A DNA stretch of 64,000 nucleotides from Diprion similis. Taxonomy: Eukaryota > Arthropoda > Insecta > Hymenoptera > Diprionidae. The translations under genes and the position numbers were made by a program. The DNA lies in the NCBI RefSeq assembly GCF_021155765.1, contig NC_060114.1, forward strand, positions 10,445,001 to 10,509,000, read 5' to 3'. Positions within the stretch are counted from its first letter, which is position 1. Every line of letters starts with the position of its first letter. Below, piece by piece: positions 23,201 through 33,929 of the stretch. A model generated the notes under the pieces. That model was not told where the DNA came from, searched no databases, and was given only the letters and a program-made list of their open reading frames with translations.

Positions 23201-25717
23201 CGAACCCTCGAGAATTCACGTTGACGTTGATATTTTTTACTTGTGAGCTTAAAAAGTTGTGAAAAAAAAAAATTAGAAAATGTTTGATTGACGAGCTGAT
23301 TTTTTTTCTTTGGAATTGGTATTGTTTTTTTGATTCAATTTTTCACATAACTTGTACTTGGCAATGTATAAATCATGAGCGGGAAGTGAGATCTTAAAAA
23401 TTTCGAATAATATTCGTCTAAAAAATAGTTGAGCTTCAGAGAGGGGAGAAAAAAAGATGTAAATATTTTTTACGATCTAAAACTTCTGTTGTTTTTCATG
23501 ATCCAGAAAAAATAAGCCAACATCGTGAAGAGTTAAGCGAGATGATGACGCATTTTCTGATCGAGCTATGGATACAACAGAAACCTGATACGATATATTC
23601 TATATTTATTTTTGGGGTCACGACCTTTATTGCTGACCTTTTGACCGGCGATTCGACATGCTCTGAGCTCCTCGATGAGCCATCTCCATTGTCTGGCTGG
23701 ATCAGGTCGACGACTTGCGATATGATTCCTTACGTAAAAATTTGTATTCATCACGATAACCCGGATCCGATTCTCCGGTGGTTGAACGCGCGAAAAGTAC
23801 CCAATTTCCGGTCCGGGTTGACCAAGAATCTGTTTCACCTTGGGATTATGGTCCAAACTCTTTTGACAATAGTTCTTTGAGATATAGAGCAATTGACTTT
23901 ATTCTAGATTCATAAAAGTAACTGCTTTGAAGTTTTGATCCAGTAAAAACGTGTGACAGAATGAAAAATAATATTATCGAGATATTATTTTTGTTAGTTT
24001 GTATAAAATTGCATTCGATTTAACTAGCATCTGATAAATTTCTGTAATGAAATTGTCAAAAGGACGAAAGAAGGAAAATTTGGTTAGATTAGGCTTGATT
24101 TAAATTCGATAAAACTTACTGAAGAATCTCGTTCGTCGCGTAACAGATTTTTCACTCTCTCGTAGTGGGTCGTTAACTTTAGGGGGTGATGACCGTGAGG
24201 TTGATAATCGTACCAGCCGTAGCTTGGATAGATGGTTACGAAACCAGCGTTCCTAATGTCCGTGACGAAAGCGCTGATTGTTTCATAAATATCGTCCTGT
24301 CGATCACCGATATTCGGACAGCGTAGATTCCTATTATCAGTAACTTCCTGATTATACAATAAGGGTGAAGAAACTGAATTCGATCCAAACGCAAGGATAA
24401 CAAAGATAAGTTTTATTATTATCATTTCCGTTACTTTTTCTGAAATTGTTAGTTTAAAACAGGAAAAAAGGCGTTTTAACCATTCTTTGACGAAGCATAA
24501 AAAAAGGCCAAAAAGGTATATCTTGAAAATCGAATTGGATTTTTTATTTTATTCCTACCCTGAAATATAATTCAGTATATTGTTAGAAATAGTCGAAAAA
24601 GTGAAGTAGAAATTACAATAAAAATGATAATAATTGTAACAAGATAAGATCAAGTTTTTCTTGTGATAGGAAAGATTTCTCGCTATCATTTACTATCTGT
24701 TTTCGACGAATTTGAATTTTCTATTTGCCCTTGTATATTGAAATAAGTATGACAAATATTGTTGATATGTTAGAGAAGTAAATGAGCTTTGACAGGCGAT
24801 TAATGAAATTGAGAAAAAAATTATATGTGTTAATTATATTGTAAATTATATTGTATTTAGATACAAAATCAGAGAAACAATCTTCAAATTGTATTTGGAT
24901 ACTTTTTTCTGAAATTTTTATGGTAAAAATAGTATTTTTCATTACAGCATTTATATACGGTGGATAGGATAGTGATTTTTATAGCGTTCGTACCGATAGC
25001 GATTCGACAATAAAAAATATGTACAGGAGTTAAAATGATCGTAAAGAAGAATCCGTACAGACATATAAAAGCGCGACGCATCGTGAAATTATTCCATATT
25101 ATATAGGTAGACTTATTCACTCACCCTGTAAAAATGCAGAAGTCTGGCGCCGTGCTTTTCCATCGCGTAGTTGCGTTCATCGCCCTCGCTATAGTCTCCA
25201 TCAATCCAAAGGCCGAGCATTGACCAAATTCACCAAAAAAACCGCAATTCCTCGTAAAGTTTTCGGAATTTTTTATGTGACAGTCTTTCAGGTACGGGAA
25301 AAAGAGGAAAATTCATTAGAATAAATTAATTTTACCATCAATTTCCGTTTTTGGGAAGTAAATTTAGCCACTCCAAGATTTGGAATTCTTTGAAAACTCA
25401 CCGTCTTCGGGAGCTCCCAAGGGTGAATAATAAGGGTCAAAGAACATGTCAGTCACGTGCCAAAAGTAACCTAAGCAAACACCGTTTTACTTTGTAACAC
25501 AAAGATCGTAAACACGCGATGAATTGATTCTAGTCTACTCGATTCGAATCTGGAATTGATCTGGGATCTCACCCATTTTCCGACCCGTGAAGTTTTTACC
25601 ACTCTCGGTTCGTCCATGATTAAAAACATTTTTTTCTGCCAATCCATGGACGCAATTACTCAGAAACAGAAGCAGCTGTAAGACGCGGAAGACGTCAACC
25701 TTCTTTCGTCCGAACAT
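20239..25717 (-). CDS. Acid sphingomyelinase-like protein, probably inactive pseudoenzyme
   Basis: Nine minus-strand exons (25717-25573, 25470-25402, 25284-25125, 24330-24120, 23874-23638, 23014-22804, 22496-22396, 20820-20630, 20536-20239) join in matching phases to 540 codons plus TAA. A signal peptide (LQLLLFLSNCVHG) is followed by a metallophosphoesterase core of the acid sphingomyelinase/SMPDL3 family without a saposin domain. Family landmarks: FWHVTD (52-56), DFCIFTG, IRVIVMNTNFYV, QWRWLIEELRA, VPPG, AAQFAGHRHED, YYFNLTKAN and a Cys-rich C-terminal domain. Active family members cleave phosphodiester lipids or nucleotides using two zinc ions. Compared with human acid sphingomyelinase, D206 is kept (D56) and H457/H459 are kept (H331/H333), but H208 is F58, D278 is N126, N318-H319 are W164-Y165 and H425 is S280. 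Catalysis is therefore unlikely. A hydrophobic segment near the C-terminus may anchor it. The starts of exons 4 and 5 are the least certain junctions. Confidence 0.87.
25573..25717 (-). other. First coding exon and signal peptide of the sphingomyelinase-like protein
   Basis: The ATG at 25717 begins MFGRKKVDVFRVLQLLLFLS, a basic n-region and Leu-rich core ending near CVHGLA, followed by a polar linker and a G|GTGAGA donor at 25572 (phase 1). The next exon supplies the FWHVTD motif directly, so no saposin B domain lies between. This supports an SMPDL3-like layout over a true acid sphingomyelinase. Confidence 0.75.
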
Positions 25718-26860
25718 GTCGCGTATCTGATATCGTGGGACAGCATTGTATTTTTGAACAGTCGAAAATCGGTTGGTTCCTCATTTTCACGACGTTCGTA
25801 CTGCAGTGTTTCTATATTTGGATGCAAGCAAGGCTTATTTCAACAGACTGCAGAGAAATCTAAATTTTTCAAATGCGTTTGTATCAACTAAGGTGGTGAC
25901 GTATCGCAGAAAAGGGTTTGAGTCTCAGTGAAACGTCGGTAAGTGTCGGTAGTAGGAATCTGTGTCTAGAACCGGTTTTACCATTCTGCTAATTATTTAT
26001 TATTTTTTTTTCTGGTCCTCATTTTTATCTAGTTTTCAGTATTTAGTGGGTATCATGAGAAGACGTCACGAAGCAATCATGATAAATTCTGTATTCAACG
26101 GTTGAAACCATCTCCGCATGCGCCAGTGAATACAAAACCATGAAACTCCGCTTCAGAGGCAAAATTGTTTCTATTCAGTGACTTGGATAATTGATCCTTC
26201 GGTGGAAATTGACGAAACAAATACCATATAATTATCGGAGGAGCTAGATGACGATCTGCAGTTTCAGATAATTCATTACGAAAACACCGTAATTTTGATG
26301 AATCCGAATTTAATTTTTAGGTTTGGCGATCTAGTTAACACTCAAGGTGGAAAAAAACGTACGAAGCATAACGCGTCAGATACATGCTTGCGAGCTTATA
26401 CATCGCGCTGGATTCACGTCGGACAGGTAAACGGTCCCTGCGGCAAACCGTCAGGGGTAGCGTTAGGAAATTTCGTGTATTACGGTTTATTTTTGATGAA
26501 TAATACCGGGCCCCGGGCAGCTGTGCAGGAAAAGTGATTAGGGTTTGGTAAACGAGCGTTGCGGTTCAGGAATGTAATCAACCAAAGCGCGGAATTATAA
26601 TTAATTTGAGGGATGAAATCAAAGCGTCAGTTGGCGGCTGGCATCCAATGGAGATACGGCGATGGATGCGTGCAAGGATCACGCTTGCTTTTTCTCGACG
26701 AACGGGCCGTTCCATTTATATTCAAATTTTCTCGGTCGAGTCTCGTTGACACAAACCCTCGGCCCCGTTCTCTTCTTCCTGATCTTACACAGATACTCCT
26801 CCACCAGCCAAGAGCTTTCCGCAACTCTCTTCGTACCTTTCCAAATCCCTGCGCAAGGTA
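25718..26860. other. Upstream flank of the sphingomyelinase-like gene
   Basis: No supported gene. A fragment at 25934-25962 resembles part of the inverted repeats of the 30032-32115 element. From about 26380 the sequence becomes more GC-rich, with overlapping open frames on both strands and no family match. Confidence 0.5.
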
Positions 26861-28582
26861 ATGGCATCGACCCAGCCTCTCGCCCCGGGCACGACGGACA
26901 ACCATGCTTATTTCTGTCCCCCCATTCCTGGATTCGTACAGCAGTATGAAAGTATCTTCCCTTTTTTTATTTTTCTCGAACTGGCTGAAAAAGACGGCTT
27001 CTTTGTTGCAAAATACGATAGGACGGTACGTATTTCTCTGAATTTACTTCGGTTATTATCCTGCTGAAGAAAGTTCTTCAGGGTCTCGATAATGGTCTGA
27101 AAATTTGTATAAACGAAGGAGGAGATACATTGAAAAATTGTTATAAAAATATCTGAAAGAAAAACTCTTGTTCCGTTTATACGGAAATGTTTTTTTTTTC
27201 CAAATAATATTTAGAAAACTTGTAAGATCGTGAAAAATATTTCTGCATCGGTAACACGCAGTGAGAAGAATTTATCTTTGAAGAATCATCTCACGGAAAT
27301 TTTCTGACAATGTACAGTCTTACGGTACGCCTACAGGTTGAATAGTATTTCTAAAGACGTTCATGTGGGAGTCGGGAATACGTCACGACGAATGGAGACA
27401 GTCAGGCTGCAGAAAACACTTGTCGGGAAGACCTCTAGTCAAGATTCTTATCCATCGCGAATGAATGTGGAATTTTTTTATACGGTGTCTCGAGTATGAT
27501 CTCCATAGAAATGAGAAAGGAGATATGACGTTTACGAATTCCGAGAATTTCAACGAGAAAATTAACAACCGGATTTCCGCTCAGGTCCATGTTTATTCGA
27601 TTGTATGTTTTGTAAAAAAAATCAAGAACAGAATGTTGGGAATAAGTATGAATTACTTACGAGTATTACTTCATGAATGATCGTTTTGCATTTTTGAATT
27701 CTCAAATAATTGAGCTTCAAGAGACTTAAACTTAATGTTGCACAAAAACTACGTTTTCAAAATCATTCGTTGACACACCAACAGTTTTACTCACACGTTT
27801 GCTATCCAGTTTGGTCCAGTTTCTGGTTCGTTGGCTTCTTACAACTAGTCGAGCTTCCCAAAATTGTGGTACATACCGAGTTTTGGAAACTGGAGAGAAA
27901 CTGAGATGTTGGAACAGTAGATCCTCAAGTGTTCGGACTTTCGGAAGTTAAGCGAGAAACTTACGGGGCTAAATCTTGATTCAGTTATTAATCGTAACCG
28001 GTGATTAACCCTAAAATCAAATTCAACTATGTCATACATGAATAATGAATAATGAATAATAAATAATGACACGAAGTTTAAATGTACGTAGAAAAAAAGT
28101 TTACGTAAAAAGTGATGTAAAGTTTCGATGCATCGAATCGAATTAGAAATGTATATGATATCTCACAGCGTTATGTGAGTTAAAAAAATGTCGAACGGAT
28201 TGGAGTTTTTTTTTTTTTTCTTTCTTACTTTCTGTCTTTCTTTTATTGCAATTCTTCTCCAGCAACGGGTCTTTCTCGAATATTCAACCATCATTTCGTT
28301 ACGATCCGTAAAATCCGTCCATCCGATGAAGGCACACAATTTACCACGTATCCGGCGGCATTTCCCTCGAGTGTTTTCCTTGACTTGCTCCTTCCCCGAT
28401 CCTCACCGCAGGCGATGTTTACTACGGAAATTGAACTGCTTCTACTCGTTTTACTTCATGGTTGTACTGTACACGTGACTGAGGTATGCAGCATGCGGTT
28501 CATGTTCTCTTTACATAATCCGGTGACCTTAGCAATGGGATATTTGGTTATTCACACCTTGATGTGGGTTGGGATAAAGCAG
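26861..28582 (+). other. Two exon-like segments, unknown membrane or secreted protein (weak)
   Basis: 26861-27025 opens with ATG, gives 55 codons and ends at an ACG|GTACGT donor in phase 0. 28412-28582 starts after a CACCGCAG acceptor and ends at CAG|GTGAGA, also phase 0 on both sides, so the two would join in frame. The second segment has two hydrophobic stretches (ELLLLVLLHG and VTLAMGYLVIHTLMWVG). No family is recognised and the first segment could be chance, so this is only a candidate. Confidence 0.15.
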
Positions 28583-30031
28583 GTGAGAAATTGGCGCGAA
28601 AGAAAGGGAAAAAAAATATTGAAACCTGCGTAATATTCTTTTAATAGAAAAACTTTCGCAGTACAATATTGAACGATTTAGTTTTGATGTTACGTTCGAT
28701 TGGTTGACAATTTTGGAAGTTCTGTTTGAACTCGAAATTTTTCTTCAGGATCTTAGGTAGAAATAATTAATGTCGCAACGATCGTAATTAATTTGGAACC
28801 TGTGATTCGGTCTTTAGCTAAGGATTATTGATTGGCTGAAAGGCACGGAAAGAGAAACGGTTAATTTAAAATAAGCTTTTTTTTAAATCGGAGAATTGAT
28901 TTAATTAAATACGAGCCTATTAAAATACTTTCACATGTCAAGTGATTTTTTATTCATGAAATAATATACTTGGTGAAAAATTTTTGTAATTATAAAAGAA
29001 CGTCCGTGATTGAAATTGCGAATTTTAGCGTAATACCTTCTTATGTTACTGCTAAAAATCTGCAATTTCGATATTCCAACAATGTTAAAATTGAATTCCT
29101 TTCCGCCAATTACGATGTCAGAAATAATCGGTTACTTGTCTATGATATCGCAGGTATTGAAACAGGTGTACTGTCGTTGCGATAACACGCGTTTACCGTC
29201 ATCGACGAGTCGAGCTCCTAATTCGTATTTGAATGTCCATGGACATCGATTTTTGTCGACAGTCCGTGTTATTATCCCCCCTAAAAATATCCACTGGAAG
29301 ACCATGCTTCAACTTTTTAGGCCACCAGCTGCACCCTGTCAGAAAGAAAAGAGAACCAAATAAAGTTATAAAGTTAAGAATCTTTCATTGTGAAATTCAA
29401 GTGTTGAATTGTAACTCGATAAGCCTGAATTTTTTTAATATTTATTCGTTTACGAATGTTCAACGTCATTGCTATTTTATAATTATTCTTGTATCATATT
29501 TCCGACGTCGTTAATCTTACTTTACCTTGAATTCTCGTTTCCTTTTTTCACGTTTTATTTTGTATTACAAGTACATGTCGCTTTCCAATGGCCTACTTCA
29601 AAGCAGAGTAAACTTGTCTTCCCTCGTTCGCTTATAACGTCGTTTCGATGTCAGATGAATGATCGATGAGCGTCACCTTAATCAATCCGCAATATTGGTT
29701 CTTCGAATTTAGTTTCTAAAATTCTTGAGTAAGAATGTTGTAGCTAACGAGAAAAAATTCTACAAAATTTGGGCGTGAATTCAAATTCAACGAAAATCGG
29801 TGAGTGGGATTGATGGAAAAATTGGAAATTGAAAAACATCACTATAGTCTTGCCTCTGAAGGTTGTTATGGTTAATTGTAAAACCTTCCCTCGCGTATAT
29901 AAAATCTCAAATCCTACAGATAAGAAAGCTTGAAAAATAATTGTAAGAAACAAGATTGAGTACAAAAGGTTGTGTACCAAATTCTATATTAAAACATCGT
30001 ATTGATTGACAATTCTTGCGATTTTTCAATA
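28583..30031. other. Intergenic stretch; nothing recognised
   Basis: AT-rich DNA with short unrelated open frames on both strands; none has a family signature or a credible splice chain. Confidence 0.5.
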
Positions 30032-30144
30032 GTAATTCTCCTAGCAATAATGTCTATAAAAATATGTAGCGATACAAAGCGAATTCTGGATACAGATTCC
30101 CTTACCGACATCTTACCGACACTGCTAAGACACAAACCTTTTAC
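30032..30144 (+). repeat. Left terminal inverted repeat
   Basis: Pairs with 32002-32115 over about 113 bp at roughly 85 percent identity by eye. It contains the internal doublet CTTACCGACATCTTACCGAC and ends in CACAAACCTTTTACT. Confidence 0.85.
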
Positions 30145-32001
30145 TTGAACGTTTCTGCAATTTTTTTTTCATCAAGTCAATGGATTCTTGTGCGAATTCA
30201 CAAATTGCAAAATTTCATAGCCCCAAGGCAATTCACGTGGAACAAATAGTTAATCGTTCGCATCGAACACACGTGCCTGTTGGAATTGCTTGGCCAGTGT
30301 AACTATCCCGAACCCGTCGAGCTCCTCGTCCGCAGATTGCTTATTGAGTCGCCCACTTCACGTTCACGGAGTAAATTTGGCCAATTAAGATAGAGCAAAG
30401 GCTAATATTGGTTTAGCGCGGAGACGTGGTGGGTGAAATATTGTCGATTAAGTTGGGTTAGCGGACGAGGCAGCCCTGGCTGAAGGGTGGGAATGCGGCG
30501 AAAGGGAAGAATTTCTACAAGTTATAAGGGCTGCGTTACCGATGACTGCCAAACACTTTGCAGACAAACATTTACTCGAATATCTTCGCTATTTCGTGTG
30601 TGTACCGATCTAATATGTACAATAATCCTATAATTTTTCAAGTCGTCGCCAGGTTCCAGACGAATGTAGGCCAGGGCCACGTATAGGTAATTCTCGTTGC
30701 GTGATATTCAGTTACGAAAATAAACTGAAATTGAAGTGTGGATTTTTTATTCTACACAGGAGAGGAGGAGAGGGTTTGTTCGATTTACCAAAAACATGTA
30801 TAGAGATTTAAACTTTGTACTGATTTTGAAAGTGATTGGAAAAATCTCTCTTCGTAGCTATTATATTTAAATTAAACAATCAGAATAATGTAGCAATGAC
30901 CAGAAAATACATAGATAGGTATTCAAAACTTCAATCTAACTCAATAGTTACTTTGGACCATATATTCCGCCAAATCCCTTGGATTAATGAAAGACTTACA
31001 AGGTTTTTTGTATTGCGTAACAAGGGTGAGTTTGACCTCGAGTCGACCTTGACTTGTACGGATCAAACTCTTTTCAATAATTCCAAACCGGACGGTCAGC
31101 AGCCCTTAAAGGTACGAGACGCGGGCTCCCCTGGCGAGTAAGGTAGGCATTACTTTGAGGGAGGAAACAGAGATCGGAAGTTTCCAATTGAGTTACGCAA
31201 GTTATATCCACGTATCACGATCTTACTCGGAAATTTGTTGCATAAAATTTTTTTGGCGGTATAAGACTGATTTCCGAGATTCAGCTCGAAATTTTTCTTC
31301 AGTGACAAATGTCACAAATAAACTTTTGCTATTGCTAACATAAGAATAATAATCTAATAGTAAATGCAAGATCATTCGGAATTCTAGACATGTAAACGAG
31401 CTTAGCCAGCTGAAATAGAACACAACAACCGTACGCTTCACATATTTTCAAAGCTACGTAGACCGTAGGCAAAGTAAAATGTCCCCAAGGATCGGAACAA
31501 CAAATGATCAGTGTTGATCAACTCAGGCTTTATGAAAATCAATTAATTATACAAGACAGAAACAAGCTCAGCTTACATCAAAGAGTTCATCCTACAACAA
31601 GAGCGAATTTTAAGCTCTAATGGTGTACTTTGCCTCAATAATTTTATTTGAGATAATTAGTTCAGATAAATTCACTCCGTATTGTGGGTCAAACTCATCT
31701 TTCATCCTCATATAAATAAATCTGTTGTACATTTTCAAATTCTTTCTTAACGATATGTAGATAAGAGAAATGGCTGAAATTATACTGAAAGATAGGTAAT
31801 GTCATTCCAAATGAAGAATTTTATATAATTTTATCAAGATTATAACATTTACCTGAAAGAGAGACTCTGCGTAATCTGTAAGAAAAAAGGATTGTTTGAG
31901 CCAGATAGAATAGTTTTGCGAATGATAGTAGAAAAAAACTTAAAAAACTTTCCTTGTTTGAACTGAATTTTACTCGATCTCAGCAAACATTTGGGAAAAT
32001 G

Positions 32002-32115
32002 AGTAAAAGGTTTGTGTCTTGGCAGTGTCGGTAAGATGTCGGTAAGGGAATCTTTATCCCGAATTCCCCTTGTATTGCTACATAATTTCATAGACATCAT
32101 TGCTAGGGGAATTAC
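32002..32115 (-). repeat. Right terminal inverted repeat
   Basis: Reverse complement of the left arm, starting inside with AGTAAAAGGTTTGTGTCTT and ending outside with GGGGAATTAC followed by TA. Differences from the left arm are scattered substitutions and small indels, consistent with an old insertion. Confidence 0.85.
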
Positions 32116-33929
32116 TACAAAATAAGCCCCCCCTTCACCCACCCTTAGCCTCTGGTATCGTGTAAATTGCCGAAAGCGCCGTAACGTGGTTTCATTTCGA
32201 AAAAATCATGTTGTTTTCTTCTTCATCTTTCAGGTATTTTCACCGTGAGTTCGGGAGCGCACGACACGGCGGCCTTTTCAAATGTCCGCAATTCATGAAC
32301 CTACTAGGTCCTGAACCATGTCGTTAATGCTCGACCATCATGGGCAATATCGGATACTGCGGACTGCTCTCCGGCCCCTGCGGCCCCTGCGGGGTCCGCA
32401 CCTCCTGGCGTTTCATCAGCCATTCTATCTATTATCATCCCCTCCGAGGGGCGGGGCGCTCGGCATCGACGCAAGTCTAATCTGGGTCACAGGCTACTTT
32501 ACGAGGTTGAAAATTAGGATCTGGATTCCACTGTACTGATAATACCGGTCTCTGCCGGTGTGTAGGAAACCGGAACTCGACCAATAGGGCTCTTTCAACA
32601 AAAGTTATGGTCGATTCTCGTGTGAATTTTATACGCGTATGCTTTTTTCCTACCGACACTTTCATGGAAAACTTACCGCAGCGTAAATAATCAGGTTGTA
32701 TTTTTAAAAGGCATATTAGGTAGTTACTTATCTCAATGTAATTGTTACTTTCAGAATGTAATTAATTTCAAATCAGGCTACTCTTTCATTTTTTTACCGA
32801 TTGCAATAGTCTATCTTTGGTACTAAAGTTCCTGTTTACACGTCAGGTGCATGCTTCAATTTAAAATCTAATGAAATCTGGTGCAAAGGCAGTTTCTAGA
32901 ATATCTTATGGTCTCAAGTATATAACAAAGTACTCACGGACGAATGTTAGAGTTACAAGGTTCTGTTAGTACAGGATTTCTTCGGCAAATACAATCTTGT
33001 GATTCTAAGGTAACGACAGCCAATGACGAACACCCCCCCGCACGTGCTTTCCGAACGCATTCTGCAAATGTCTACGATTCCCTCCCCCTCCCCTTTTATG
33101 TGAACCTCATTCTTTTTTTGTTCGTGTCTGAAAGGTGGGCGTGAAGAAACTGGTCGATTCAGAAAAGTCTCCTTCATAGAACCTTGTTTGAGTTACGTGA
33201 ATTTAAAAAAAAGATTCTCAAAATGGTGATGAAGTCATAGTTTTTGAGCGAAATTTGCTGAGATCGTACAGAAGCTGCTGAATGACGTTGGAAATAAGAG
33301 TGATATTCTATATGGTGGAGCAAAATGCATGTTCTCATTAAAAATTAAAATGAATTTGACTTCGCCGATATTTTCGGAATAATATTCAACTTCTCTCACT
33401 TTTCAATCAAATTATGCAAGAAACCATATAATTAGCTGTAAGTTAACGGTAAAATTTGGAAAAAAGTCTTTACCAAAAAATCGTGACGGTATCTTTTTAT
33501 CTTGAAATTCTAATCTATCAGTTTCAGTAAATAAGTTTCAAGTCGTCTAATTTATCATTTCGTAGTTAAATAAGTGAAGAAAGTTTTCATTGACAGAAAA
33601 CCACCTCGACCACTAATTTTTGATTAATTAAAGTATATCCAGATACTCGTATCAGCTTAATTTGTCTTCTTTGACTAAAAAAATGCTTCAAAGTATTCCA
33701 CAAATCAAGGATGAAAATTGCGGGCACGATTGATTACGGAGTCCCGTGAGAGACGAGGCTAACATATTTTCACCATTTCGGGTACTGCTGGCAAGGCTTT
33801 AGCCATAATAAACCTACAGAATTTCCCGCGGTATAATTTGGACCGCAAAGTTCTGCACCGATTCGTATTATATACATTATACACCAACTTGAGTCTGCCG
33901 AGTTTAGCAGAGTTTTGGGGTGAACTCGG
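32116..33929. other. Intergenic stretch with a GC-rich island
   Basis: A pyrimidine-rich acceptor-like site (CATCTTTCAG, ending 32233) precedes a GC-rich island to about 32480. The island contains a small plus-strand frame at 32340-32480 (46 codons, Gly/Cys-rich, GPCGPCG) and strong self-complementary GGCCCCTGC/GCGGGG blocks. No gene can be claimed. The rest is AT-rich with nothing recognised. Confidence 0.45.

Larger units (their letters stand above)
30032..32115. mobile_element. Candidate DNA transposon with about 114-bp terminal inverted repeats
   Basis: The segment begins GTAATTCTCCTAGCAAT and ends with the complement ATTGCTAGGGGAATTAC. Both ends are flanked by TA, the target duplication used by Tc1/mariner-type elements. 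The 2084-bp body has no recognisable transposase; its longest frame (30836-31141, plus) has no DDE signature. It is therefore either a non-autonomous element or two inverted copies of a shorter repeat. The inner part at 30300-30530 is more GC-rich than its surroundings and could be captured host DNA. Confidence 0.6.

Noticed and set aside
23542..23880. 112-codon plus-strand frame
   Set aside because: It is a shadow of the minus-strand exon encoding IRVIVMNTNFYV and QWRWLIEELRA.
30836..31141. 101-codon frame inside the TIR element as a transposase
   Set aside because: It has no DDE/D triad or DNA-binding motif, and it is far too short for a Tc1/mariner transposase.
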